Positions 9,466 to 17,489 of a stretch of DNA of 64,000 nucleotides are shown piece by piece (position 1 is the first letter of the stretch; each line of letters opens with the position of its first letter). The stretch covers positions 558,001 to 622,000 of the forward strand of contig NZ_JAASQV010000001.1 in the NCBI RefSeq assembly GCF_011761945.1, read 5' to 3'. Origin of the DNA: Sphingomonas leidyi. GTDB taxonomy: Bacteria > Pseudomonadota > Alphaproteobacteria > Sphingomonadales > Sphingomonadaceae. Made by a program: the position numbers and the translations under genes. Under the pieces are notes generated by a model. The model did no database searches. It was not told the DNA's origin and saw only the letters and a program-made list of their open reading frames with translations.

Positions 9466-10715
9466 TGCACATCTTATTCCTCTCCGACAATTTCCCGCCC
9501 GAGGTGAACGCGCCTGCGAGCCGTACCTTTGAGCATTGTCGTCAATGGGTCGAAGCGGGGCACAAGGTTACGGTGGTCACCTGCGCGCCAAACTTCCCTA
9601 CCGGCAAGCTGATGAATGGATATCGCAACCGGTTGTGGCAACAGGAGGAGATTGCGGGAATTCGCGTGATCCGCGTCTGGAGCTACATCACCGCGAATGA
9701 GGGTTTCACGAAGCGCACCCTGGACTATCTCAGCTACATGGTGGCCGGCACGATAGGCGCCTTGTTCGTGCGGAAGCCCGATGTGATTGTCGGCACCTCG
9801 CCGCAGTTCTTCACCGCCGTCGCTGCCTGGATGGTGGCGTTCTGCAAGCGGCGCCCCTGGGTTTTCGAACTGCGGGATATCTGGCCCGAATCGATCAAGA
9901 CCGTCGGCGCCGTCAAGGAGGGGATCGCCATTCGGCTGCTCGAGCGGCTCGAGGTGTTCCTCTATCGCGCCTCGGATCGGATCGTCGCGGTGACGCATTC
10001 CTTCCGCGACGCGCTCGCACGTCGCGGGATCGACCCTGCCAAGATCGCCGTGGTGACCAACGGCGTCGACCTCAGCAGTTTCGCGCCGCGGCCCAAGGAT
10101 GGCGTCCTCGTTCCCGAACTGGGCCTAACCGGGAAGTTTGTTGCGGGCTATATCGGGACGCACGGCATGGCACATGCGCTTGAAACCCTGCTCGACGCGG
10201 CGGATCGCCTGGCGCGGGATCCGAGGGGGCGCGATATCGTCATCCTGATGCTCGGCGATGGAGCCCGCAAGGCAGCGCTCAAGGCCGAGGCGGTGTCGCG
10301 AGGCCTGGACAATCTGCTGTTCCTCGATCCGGTGCCGAAGGATCAGGTCAGTCGTTACTGGTCGCTGCTCGACGTCTCGATCATCCATCTGCGTACCTCG
10401 GAACTGTTCGAGACGGTGATACCGTCGAAGATGTTCGAGGCGCTTGCCATGGGGATACCTATCCTGCTCGGCGTGCGGGGTGAAGCTGCGGATATCCTGA
10501 ACCGTTCCGGCGGCGGCGAGACTTTCACGCCCGAGAGCGGCGAGGAACTCGCTGCTCGGCTTGTCGCGTTGCGCGAGGATTCTGCGTTGCACCGCAAATA
10601 TGCGGAGGCGGGCATCGCCGCGGCGCCACAATATGAGCGCAAGGCTCTGGCGGCGCGCCTGGCTGATATCCTCGCTGATGTCGCCTCCAGGAGGCGGGGC
10701 GAGCGCGGAGGCTAG
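9465..10715 (+). CDS. Glycosyltransferase family 4 (WbuB-like)
   Basis: A 416-residue GT-B glycosyltransferase. The N-terminal domain opens ILFLSDNFPPEVNAPASRTF, typical of WbuB-like GT4 enzymes, and includes VFELRDIWPESIKTVGAV. The C-terminal donor domain has GYIGTHGMAHALETLL, LGDGARK and the site around PSKMFEALAMGIPILLGVRG; the usual E-x7-E pattern is modified here. It likely adds one sugar to the growing repeat unit at the cytoplasmic membrane. The start ATG 9465 overlaps the heparinase-family stop (TGATG), so the two are translationally coupled; ATG 9456 is also in frame. Its stop overlaps the convergent gene's stop by 4 bases. Confidence 0.85.
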   Translation: MHILFLSDNFPPEVNAPASRTFEHCRQWVEAGHKVTVVTCAPNFPTGKLMNGYRNRLWQQEEIAGIRVIRVWSYITANEGFTKRTLDYLSYMVAGTIGALFVRKPDVIVGTSPQFFTAVAAWMVAFCKRRPWVFELRDIWPESIKTVGAVKEGIAIRLLERLEVFLYRASDRIVAVTHSFRDALARRGIDPAKIAVVTNGVDLSSFAPRPKDGVLVPELGLTGKFVAGYIGTHGMAHALETLLDAADRLARDPRGRDIVILMLGDGARKAALKAEAVSRGLDNLLFLDPVPKDQVSRYWSLLDVSIIHLRTSELFETVIPSKMFEALAMGIPILLGVRGEAADILNRSGGGETFTPESGEELAARLVALREDSALHRKYAEAGIAAAPQYERKALAARLADILADVASRRRGERGG

Positions 10716-12016
10716 CCCCGCACCATCCGAGCCAGGTCGGCGATCGGATCCTTCAACCCAGAGAGATCGAGCTCGGCGTCTCCGATCTCGAGCGCCGACA
10801 ACTGCGCGAGCGCTCCCTCGTCGCGAGGCTCGTCGGCATCGATCGCGATCTTGGGATAGCTGATCAGCGGCTCGTAATAGGGTAGGTCGATCTTGATGCG
10901 CCGCGTCGTCCAGATCGCGATCGGCTTGCGGAGTAGTACCGCCGAGTAGAGCAGTGACGACGAGGTTCCGATGACCAGATTGGCTTCGACCAGCCTGGTG
11001 AAGCTGCGGTTCGTATCGATCTCGGCGCCGGAGGCTCGGCTTATTTCCGCGGTGAACTCCGCGGGCTCTCCGGGGTGGGGGCGATAGATGAGGTTGTCGA
11101 ATCCCGCTTCGCGAACCAATGCGGCCAGCCGCGCCAATATTTCCGCACAGGCCCTGCGACTATCCCGATCGGAGAAATATTCGGGGTAGGGACTCGAAAT
11201 GAAATAGGCTTGGCCCTTGCCTTGGCGCGTGCGGCGTGTGTGTGGAGTATCATGCAACTGGCGGAGCAGGCGGGTGACGTCGAGCGTACCCGATTCCACC
11301 ACCGTTGCGCCCGAGGTGATCGCGCCGAAATTGGCCTCGAAATAATCTGCGATGCTGGCATCGTACAGTATCAGCGTATCGATCGATGCCCTGTAATATT
11401 GCTGCACGGCTTCGTTCGGATGCCATTGCCAGGAGAAATAATCAGCGATTAGAGTCCGGTAAACTTGGAGGGCACGCCTGAAGTCATTCTTACGCGAGCC
11501 GCTGCGTACCATTTGGAAGTGGAACTTCCAAAAGAATCGCGTGTAGTAGGCGACGCGTGGGAGCTTGGAGAAAAGCGTTGCTAACTTTCCAGGAATTCCC
11601 TTTTTCTTAATGCCTTCGGCAGGTGGTGGGGAGTCTCGCAACAGGAAGATGCCGTGCGGGATGAAATAGGTCGGGACGTTCCGGCTCTTGGCGAAGCGGA
11701 GCGCGGTACGGTCCTCGATATGGTGGAGCGACGTTACGAGCAGCGCATCGGGCCGGATTTGCTCGAAGAGGCGCTTGAAGTCGTAATCGAACTCGGAAAA
11801 GTCATGGACCCAGGAAGGTGCGTCATATTGCTTCCGGAAGGAACGGTATTCCTTGGCCGGCTCCCCGGTTTGCATGGAAGAAGTGTGAACGAAGACCAGG
11901 GATATGCCGGGTTCATTGGCCAGCTCGGCGACATAGGTAAACCCGGGAAGCCAGCAATCGAAGACCAGGATCGTCTTCGTAAGGGCCTTCTCATGCCCCG
12001 TCTCCGCTGAAAACAC
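10712..12016 (-). CDS. Sialyltransferase/polysialyltransferase-like glycosyltransferase
   Basis: A 434-residue protein of GT-B appearance. The GTG start at 12016 is chosen because AAGGGGGA lies just upstream; the frame stays open further but without an N-terminus that looks real. Residues 14-26 read TILVFDCWLPGFT. Near residue 314 is IYRPHPGEP and near 350-358 is GTSSSLLYSAVLL. These resemble the HP and S/SS motifs of bacterial sialyltransferases and polysialyltransferases, where the histidine and serines bind the CMP of the donor. Given the nonulosonate genes next door it may transfer pseudaminic acid. CDP-glycerol-type transferases share part of this pattern, so the activity is an inference. 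Confidence 0.6.
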   Translation of the reverse strand: MFSAETGHEKALTKTILVFDCWLPGFTYVAELANEPGISLVFVHTSSMQTGEPAKEYRSFRKQYDAPSWVHDFSEFDYDFKRLFEQIRPDALLVTSLHHIEDRTALRFAKSRNVPTYFIPHGIFLLRDSPPPAEGIKKKGIPGKLATLFSKLPRVAYYTRFFWKFHFQMVRSGSRKNDFRRALQVYRTLIADYFSWQWHPNEAVQQYYRASIDTLILYDASIADYFEANFGAITSGATVVESGTLDVTRLLRQLHDTPHTRRTRQGKGQAYFISSPYPEYFSDRDSRRACAEILARLAALVREAGFDNLIYRPHPGEPAEFTAEISRASGAEIDTNRSFTRLVEANLVIGTSSSLLYSAVLLRKPIAIWTTRRIKIDLPYYEPLISYPKIAIDADEPRDEGALAQLSALEIGDAELDLSGLKDPIADLARMVRG

Positions 12017-12238
12017 TATGTCCCCCTTGTCGCGCGGCGATGATGTTCCGGCATCTGTTTTGCGCCGGGCTGCCATGCGCCCGTAGCAGCGTTCCACTGC
12101 AACCCAAAGCCTTTGATGGTTTCGCCGTCGTATCGCGGTGCTCGGCCCGGACAACCGTCATATTTCCGAGCGATATCGGCCGGATATCGCTGGAAGGCCA
12201 AATGCGAGCAGGATATGCTGTGGGCGAGAGGAGCTTCA

Positions 12239-13813
12239 ATGACCTGTGTGACGCGTAGCGGGTTGGCGTGGGGTGCGCTGGTTCTCGGGCTCCTCGTCGG
12301 CTCGGCCTGTAGTGACGGCGGCGGCGGCGCGCCCACGCCTAGTCCCACGCCTACGCCCGTGGTGAATACCAAGCCGCACTTCACATCGGCGAACGCGGTG
12401 AGCGTTCCGGAGAACAGCACCGCCGTCTTCTACACGGCAACGGGCGCAGATCCCGAGGGCGATCCGGTCAGCTTCCGGGTCACCGGCGGCGACGATGCCG
12501 CCTTCTTCCAGATCACGCCGTCGGGCCAGCTCTCGTTCAAGAATCCGGTCGATTTCGAAGTGCCTTCCGATAAGGACAAGGACAACAAGTACATCGTCGA
12601 ACTGACGATCAATGACCCGGCGGGATTGGGCGAGGGGCTGATTCTCACGGTGACGGTGACGGATGTGACCACCGGTCCCTATCACGTTCGTCGCGTCGCT
12701 ACTGGTCTGACGCAGCCGGTCTATGCGACGGGCGTGACGGACGGTAGCGGGCGGATGCTCGTGGTGCAGAAGACGGGACAGATTCGTGTCGTCGATCCCG
12801 CGTCTGGCGCGATCGCAGCCACGCCGTTTCTCGATGTTTCGAGCCAGGTTACGACGGACGGCCAGCGCGGCCTGCTTGGTCTTGCCCTGGCCCCCGACTT
12901 CGCGACGAGCGGCCTAGCCTATGTGTTCCTGACAAATATGTCCGGCGACATCGAGATTCGCCGCTACGCCACGCCTGCGGCCGATCGCTCCCGGCTCGAT
13001 CCCAGCACTGCCATGCTGGTTCTGCGGATCCCGCATTCCGGCTCCAATCGCAACTATGGCGGCTGGATCGGCTTTAGTCCGAACGATGGCTATCTCTACA
13101 TCGCCACCGGCGATGCCGACGACTGCGGAACCGGAGTCACGACGCTGAGCGTCGCGAGGCGCTGCAATGCCCAGGGGGGAAGCCCGTTGTTGGGCAAGGT
13201 GCTGCGCCTCGATCCGACAAAGGACGATTTCCCTGCCGATCCCGACCAGAATTATGGCCTGACGCCCACAAATCGGACTCTCGCGATCCTCAGCGGCTTC
13301 CGCAATCCCTATCGCGCGAGCTTTGATCGCGCCTACCCACGGAACTTCTGGGTAAGCGACATCGGCCAAAGCCTGCAGGAAGAAGTAAACTTCGTGCAGA
13401 TCAAGAATACCTATGTAGGGAATACCTACCATCAGGATGAGCAGTTCGACTGGCCGTATCTTGAAGGTGACATTGTCCATGTGAACGATACTTCGTACAT
13501 GCGCGGCGCCGGATACAATCGATTTACATGGAATCACGGCACCGGAGACTACAATGCTAATGCGATTGTTGGCGGCTATGTTTATCGAGGGCCAGCCGAA
13601 TCGCTCCAGGGTATCTACATCGCTGGTGACTATTCGAGCGGGAGGGTCTTCGGGATCAAGAATGACGGCGTCAGTCCCGGGTTACGTCTGACTCAAGCGT
13701 TCAGGCCTGACATCGGCACCATCGACCACATCTCGAGCTTCGGGGAAGATCAGAAGGGGAATCTCTACATCGTCGACTATGATGGCGAATTGTTCGTCGT
13801 CGTGGCCGATTGA
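12239..13813 (+). CDS. Lipoprotein with cadherin-like domain and PQQ-sugar-dehydrogenase-like propeller
   Basis: A 524-residue exported lipoprotein. ATG 12239 follows GAGGAG; the signal peptide ends in a lipobox LLVGSAC with lipidated Cys, followed by GGGG and a Pro/Thr/Ser linker. Residues about 45-155 look like a cadherin-type beta-sandwich (VPENSTAVFY, GADPEGDPVSF). Residues 165-520 resemble the glucose/sorbosone dehydrogenase beta-propeller (GLLGLALAPDF, ILSGFRNPYRASFD, DIGQSLQEEVNF, GDYSSGRVFG). The family oxidises sugars with PQQ in the periplasm or outside. No PQQ synthesis gene is in view. It is transcribed divergently from the sialyltransferase-like gene. Confidence 0.8.
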   Translation: MTCVTRSGLAWGALVLGLLVGSACSDGGGGAPTPSPTPTPVVNTKPHFTSANAVSVPENSTAVFYTATGADPEGDPVSFRVTGGDDAAFFQITPSGQLSFKNPVDFEVPSDKDKDNKYIVELTINDPAGLGEGLILTVTVTDVTTGPYHVRRVATGLTQPVYATGVTDGSGRMLVVQKTGQIRVVDPASGAIAATPFLDVSSQVTTDGQRGLLGLALAPDFATSGLAYVFLTNMSGDIEIRRYATPAADRSRLDPSTAMLVLRIPHSGSNRNYGGWIGFSPNDGYLYIATGDADDCGTGVTTLSVARRCNAQGGSPLLGKVLRLDPTKDDFPADPDQNYGLTPTNRTLAILSGFRNPYRASFDRAYPRNFWVSDIGQSLQEEVNFVQIKNTYVGNTYHQDEQFDWPYLEGDIVHVNDTSYMRGAGYNRFTWNHGTGDYNANAIVGGYVYRGPAESLQGIYIAGDYSSGRVFGIKNDGVSPGLRLTQAFRPDIGTIDHISSFGEDQKGNLYIVDYDGELFVVVAD

Positions 13814-13835
13814 AGCGCGGAGTGCCGGATCGGGC

Positions 13836-14594
13836 CTAGGTCTGCAATAGCCAGCGCTCGCCGTCCTGCAGGCCCAGGGCGGTCAGGCGGTTCGACGCAT
13901 AGGCGCCGGTATCGATGCCGATTCGATTGAGGCCCCAGTCGACGTCCCTGCTGATCGTGTGCCCATAGACTATGAGGCGCTCAAGGGGGGCGGTGTGTTC
14001 CAGGAAGTCGCTGCGGATCCAGCGCAGGTCCTTGGCCTTTTGCGACGCGAGTGGAACCCCGGGCCGGATGCCGGCATGGACGAAGGCATAGTCGCCGACG
14101 CAGATCATATCCTCGAAGGCGCTCAGGAAGGCGATATGCTCCGGCGGGACTGCCGCCTGGAGCGCATCCATGAGTTCGGGGTAGTCGAAGGCGTCATAGG
14201 CCTCGGGCGCGATCCCATAGCTGAGTATCGTTTCCTTGCCGCCGATCCGAGTAAAGAAGCGTAGCGCCTCGATGTCGCCCGCCACTGCCGACAGGAAGAC
14301 TTCTTCATGGTTGCCCAGCAGAAAGCGGGCAGGGCGGCTCCTTGACAGTGCTAGCAGTCGCTCGACCACCTGGGCGGACTGTGGGCCGCGATCGATCAGG
14401 TCCCCGAGGAAAAAGATCTCCTCCCTGGCCTGTGAGCGTGCCTCGCGATCGGCGTCGATCTGGAGAAGCAGCGCGTCGAGCAGATCGAGGCGCCCATGGA
14501 TATCGCCGACGGCATAGATGCGGTGTCCAGCTGGAATCGCGGCTGCGGGCGTCCTGGCGAGTGTTCTGCTGGATTTGAAGAGCTTGCGAAACAT
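13836..14594 (-). CDS. Metallophosphoesterase (PrpA/ApaH-like phosphatase)
   Basis: A 252-residue member of the calcineurin-like metallophosphoesterases. All dinuclear-metal motifs are visible in order: VGDIHGRLDLLD, FLGDLIDRGP, LLGNHEEVF, then VHAGI and VYGHT. The size and GDxHG spacing match the bacterial serine/threonine phosphatases PrpA/PrpB or symmetrical ApaH enzymes. It is probably cytoplasmic. Start ATG 14594 (MFRKLFKSS) is chosen on N-terminal appearance; 14636 would add 14 residues and neither has a clear Shine-Dalgarno. It appears to stand alone, with a terminator just upstream serving the next minus-strand gene. Confidence 0.82.
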   Translation of the reverse strand: MFRKLFKSSRTLARTPAAAIPAGHRIYAVGDIHGRLDLLDALLLQIDADREARSQAREEIFFLGDLIDRGPQSAQVVERLLALSRSRPARFLLGNHEEVFLSAVAGDIEALRFFTRIGGKETILSYGIAPEAYDAFDYPELMDALQAAVPPEHIAFLSAFEDMICVGDYAFVHAGIRPGVPLASQKAKDLRWIRSDFLEHTAPLERLIVYGHTISRDVDWGLNRIGIDTGAYASNRLTALGLQDGERWLLQT

Positions 14595-14676
14595 CGATTT
14601 GATGTGCGTAGGTTCGTTGGCGATTACAATCGCCAAGTTGCCGACGGTCGCTGAGATAGCGCGCGGCGAAAGAACA

Positions 14677-14707
14677 TAAAAGAGTGGCGGCCGTTAAGCC
14701 GCCACTC
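14677..14707 (-). terminator. Rho-independent terminator of the 77-aa peptide gene
   Basis: A perfect 10-bp stem, GAGTGGCGGC (14682-14691) with GCCGCCACTC (14698-14707), and a 6-base loop. Read on the minus strand it is followed by TTTT. It lies 26 bases after the stop of the 77-residue gene and upstream of the phosphatase gene. Confidence 0.8.
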
Positions 14708-14732
14708 CTAAACTCGGTAATCTCGATAGAGA

Positions 14733-14966
14733 CTACGGGCTGTTGGGCTTGTCGTCGCTGTCGGCGAGGATAACCGCGCCGCCGATGATCGCCACGGTCG
14801 CGAGAACGCCGATCAGGACCGCCGGGGCCAGATCGCTCTTCTTCTTGCTGACGGTCGCGGTGCGAACACCCGACAGCGACAGCTTCGACGCGCTCGTCGG
14901 GGCAGCCAGGACAGGAGCGGTCGCCATCGACGCGATAGCGGCAGCCGTAAGAAGCTTAGTGAACAC
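14733..14966 (-). CDS. Small exported membrane peptide of unknown function
   Basis: A 77-residue protein I do not recognise. It has a clear signal peptide (TKLLTAAAIASMATAPVLAA, with an Ala-x-Ala type cleavage site), a short Ser/Thr stretch with a KKK patch, one hydrophobic helix (APAVLIGVLATVAIIGGAVIL) and an acidic tail DSDDKPNSP. Mature size would be about 55 residues with one membrane span. A strong GAGGGAG Shine-Dalgarno precedes the ATG. With its own promoter candidate and a good terminator it forms a monocistronic unit, suggesting an abundant or regulated product. Confidence 0.7.
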   Translation of the reverse strand: MFTKLLTAAAIASMATAPVLAAPTSASKLSLSGVRTATVSKKKSDLAPAVLIGVLATVAIIGGAVILADSDDKPNSP

Positions 14967-15393
14967 TCTATTTTCTCCCTCTTTCGAGCTCTGGTGCTCT
15001 CGTCAGGCAGACCTATGGCACAGGACCTGCTCAGTCGCAACACCTCTAAACTTTGGCCGCGACGAGATGCCTCCCGACGTGGCCCATTAGCAACACAGGC
15101 CCGGTTGCTCCAGGCTTCTTTTCACACTCAGGCGACCCGCTTCGAGTGGTTACGGGAGCGTCCTTAACGCAGTGCGTCAATATCGCCAAGGGGGTTAATG
15201 AAGTCTCTTCGGCGATTTGCGCTTCTTTTGTGATGGTTAGATAGGATATTTTGTGTCAATTTTGTTGCGTCGATGCCGGTAGCGCGCAGGTGCACCGCAA
15301 AAGAAGTATGGAATTTGTGCGGGTTCGCTGGCGAAGCGAGGCGATACGGCAAGGGGGTTTTGCGCCTGCACGATGAAGTCTTAGAAGGGGCAC
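14967..15393. other. 427-bp intergenic region
   Basis: A gap between the 77-residue gene and the M48 protease gene. It has lower GC than its surroundings, especially 15195-15260. It holds the promoter candidate for the 77-residue gene (15011-15040) and two copies of CAAGGGGGTT (15187-15196 and 15351-15360). I see no convincing gene or structured RNA; a 62-codon frame on the minus strand has no gene-like features. Confidence 0.5.
15011..15040 (-). promoter_or_regulatory. Candidate sigma-70 promoter for the 77-aa gene
   Basis: On the minus strand TTGCGA and CATAGG are separated by 17 bases. The predicted transcript would start about 35 bases upstream of the ATG. The -35 box is identical to that of the galU candidate; the -10 box is weak. 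Confidence 0.3.
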
Positions 15394-16443
15394 ATGATGT
15401 CTCGTTTTCTTGACTGCGCTACCCGTGCCACCGGCCTTCTGCTGGCTGTTGCCTGCGCCTTTCCCGGCGCGTCTGGAGCTTTGGCTCGCGCCGACGACAC
15501 TGCCTTGTTCGAGGCGGTCCGCGCCGCCGACCTACGGGTCGCGGCCATTGGCTGGAGGCTTGCGACGGCGAATGCTGCGCTCTGCGACCGGACGGAGGCG
15601 GGCATCGGCCTGCAGCTCCATACGCTCGATCAGTTCGATTCGGGCAGGCGCGAGGCGGCGCGCGCATATTTCGGCTTTGCGACCCCGGTTGCGGTGGAGG
15701 GCGTGCTCGTTGGCGGCCCGGCGGAGAGGGCGGGACTGCGGGCGGACGATTCGCTAGTGCGAATCGGCTCGGTCCGAATTGCGGAACTCCCCGGTAGGCC
15801 CGGCACAACCGATCGGCTTGTCGCGGCGCAATTGGGGATCGGCGCCTTGCCGCCCGAAGCGCGGATCGAAGTGGATGCAATTCGGGCCGGAACACCGATC
15901 CATCTCACGCTGCAGCCGATGCGCGTCTGCAAGTCGCGCTTCGAACTGGATCTCGACGGAGGCTTTGACGCGTCGGCGGATGGGGCGATGGTTCAGATCG
16001 GGTCCGGCTTCCTCGACGACTATCCGGACAGCCAGCTTGCCGCCGTGATAGCGCACGAGTTCGCGCACAACATTCTCCACCATCGTGACCGACTGGAGGC
16101 ACGGGGCGTCGATTACGGGCTGCTCGCCGGCTTCGGCGCCAATGTGAAGTATTTCCGGCAAACCGAAGTGCAGGCCGATCTCCTCTCGGTCTATCTGCTG
16201 GCCAATGCCAACTATCCAGCCCGCGCCGGCGTGGCGTTCTGGGAGCGTTTCGGGCCGAGCAAGGCGGGCGGCATCCTGCGCAGCCGCTCGCATCCCGCCT
16301 GGCGCGACCGCGTGGCAACGCTCGAGGCGGAAGCCGCGAAGGTCGAGACGCTCTCGTCCCGGCCTCTGGTGCCGGCGGTGATCACCGAGCGCGGCCGGCC
16401 GCTCGATGGCGATTGGCAGTCGATCCTGATCCGTCACCGTTGA
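15394..16443 (+). CDS. Exported M48-type metalloprotease with PDZ-like domain
   Basis: A 349-residue exported protein. A signal peptide (about residues 1-32) ends near GALARADD. Residues about 95-170 resemble a PDZ domain (VEGVLVGGPAERAGLRADDS). The zinc site AVIAHEFAHNILHHRD starts near residue 217, with HExxH at residues 221-225 and the third ligand probably the Glu of EVQADLLSVYLL. M48 peptidases of this BepA/LoiP kind act in the periplasm on outer-membrane proteins. The ATG follows AGAAGGGG. A second ATG directly follows the first, so the start may be one codon later. Confidence 0.82.
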   Translation: MMSRFLDCATRATGLLLAVACAFPGASGALARADDTALFEAVRAADLRVAAIGWRLATANAALCDRTEAGIGLQLHTLDQFDSGRREAARAYFGFATPVAVEGVLVGGPAERAGLRADDSLVRIGSVRIAELPGRPGTTDRLVAAQLGIGALPPEARIEVDAIRAGTPIHLTLQPMRVCKSRFELDLDGGFDASADGAMVQIGSGFLDDYPDSQLAAVIAHEFAHNILHHRDRLEARGVDYGLLAGFGANVKYFRQTEVQADLLSVYLLANANYPARAGVAFWERFGPSKAGGILRSRSHPAWRDRVATLEAEAAKVETLSSRPLVPAVITERGRPLDGDWQSILIRHR

Positions 16444-16468
16444 TCGGGCTTGCCTCGTTCGGGCCTAA

Positions 16469-16497
16469 TTGCGAAACGGCTTACCCACCGTTATGGG
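16469..16497 (+). promoter_or_regulatory. Candidate sigma-70 promoter of galU
   Basis: TTGCGA (16469-16474), a 17-base spacer, then TATGGG (16492-16497). The predicted leader to ATG 16529 is about 25 bases. The -10 TATGGG is the same as in the rpmH candidate. Confidence 0.5.
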
Positions 16498-16528
16498 CGC
16501 CCGATTGACCCAAAGAGGCGTTTCTCGA

Positions 16529-17401
16529 ATGACCATCAAGCCGTTGCGCAAGGCCGTGTTTCCCGTCGGCGGCCTGGGGACGCGTTTCCTGCCCGCCACC
16601 AAGGCGATGCCCAAGGAGATGCTGCCCGTGGTCGATCGCCCGCTGATCCAATATGCAGTCGACGAGGCGCTGGAAGCCGGCATCGAGCAGATGATCTTCG
16701 TCACCGGCCGCGGCAAGAGCGCGATCGAGGACCATTTCGATATCGCCTATGAGCTGGAGACGACGATGTCGGCGCGCGGCAAGTCGCTCGAGATTCTCGA
16801 CGCGACCCGGCTGAAGCCCGGCGCCGTCGCCTATGTGCGCCAGCAGGAGCCGATGGGCCTGGGCCATGCCGTCTGGTGCGCGCGCGACATCGTGGGGGAC
16901 GAGCCGTTCGCGGTGTTGCTGGCCGACGATTTCATGCTCGGCAATCCGGGCTGCCTGAAGCAGATGGTCGATGCATACAACCAGGTGGGCGGCAACCTGA
17001 TCTGCGCCGAGATCGTGCCCGACGACCAGACACACCGCTACGGCATCATCACGCCGGGCGCGCAGAAGGGGGCGCTGACCGAAGTGAAGGGCCTGGTCGA
17101 GAAGCCGGCACCGGGCACGGCGCCGTCGAACCTTTCGGTGATCGGCCGCTACATCCTGCAGCCTGAAGTGATGCGGGTGCTCGAGAAGCAGGGCAAGGGC
17201 GCCGGCGGCGAGATCCAGCTGACCGACGCGATGGCCCAGATGATCGGTGGCCAACGCTTCCACGGCGTTACCTTCGACGGGACGCGCTATGATTGCGGCG
17301 ACAAGGCCGGCTTCATCCAGGCGAACATCGCCGTGGCGCTGGAGCGGGACGACATCGCCCCGGCGATCCGCGAATTCATGGCCAGCCGCTGCCCCGGTTG
17401 A
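16529..17401 (+). CDS. galU: UTP-glucose-1-phosphate uridylyltransferase
   Basis: A 290-residue GalU with all family motifs: AVFPVGGLGTRFLPATKAMP at the N-terminus (nucleotide-binding loop), VDRPLIQYAVDEA, the metal-binding ADDF, EKPAPG and GAGGEIQLTDA. It makes UDP-glucose from UTP and glucose-1-phosphate in the cytoplasm, the precursor for glycans and, via a dehydrogenase, UDP-glucuronate. ATG 16529 is used because the conserved KAVFPVGG follows directly and a promoter candidate lies upstream at 16469. It converges on the nucleotide-sugar dehydrogenase gene. Confidence 0.95.
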   Translation: MTIKPLRKAVFPVGGLGTRFLPATKAMPKEMLPVVDRPLIQYAVDEALEAGIEQMIFVTGRGKSAIEDHFDIAYELETTMSARGKSLEILDATRLKPGAVAYVRQQEPMGLGHAVWCARDIVGDEPFAVLLADDFMLGNPGCLKQMVDAYNQVGGNLICAEIVPDDQTHRYGIITPGAQKGALTEVKGLVEKPAPGTAPSNLSVIGRYILQPEVMRVLEKQGKGAGGEIQLTDAMAQMIGGQRFHGVTFDGTRYDCGDKAGFIQANIAVALERDDIAPAIREFMASRCPG

Positions 17402-17489
17402 GCCGCGGCGCGCGCGGCACGGAAGACACGAAGCGCGATCCTTCAGAACATGGTGCCGTGGGGCCATGGTGCGAAGCCGCCGCCTGGCA

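Noticed and set aside
12017..12154. Longer N-terminus of the sialyltransferase-like gene
   Set aside because: The extension is Arg-rich without family features, while GTG 12016 has AAGGGGGA just upstream.
15164..15352. 62-codon frame in the gap upstream of the M48 gene
   Set aside because: No Shine-Dalgarno, no recognisable features; the region is better read as intergenic.
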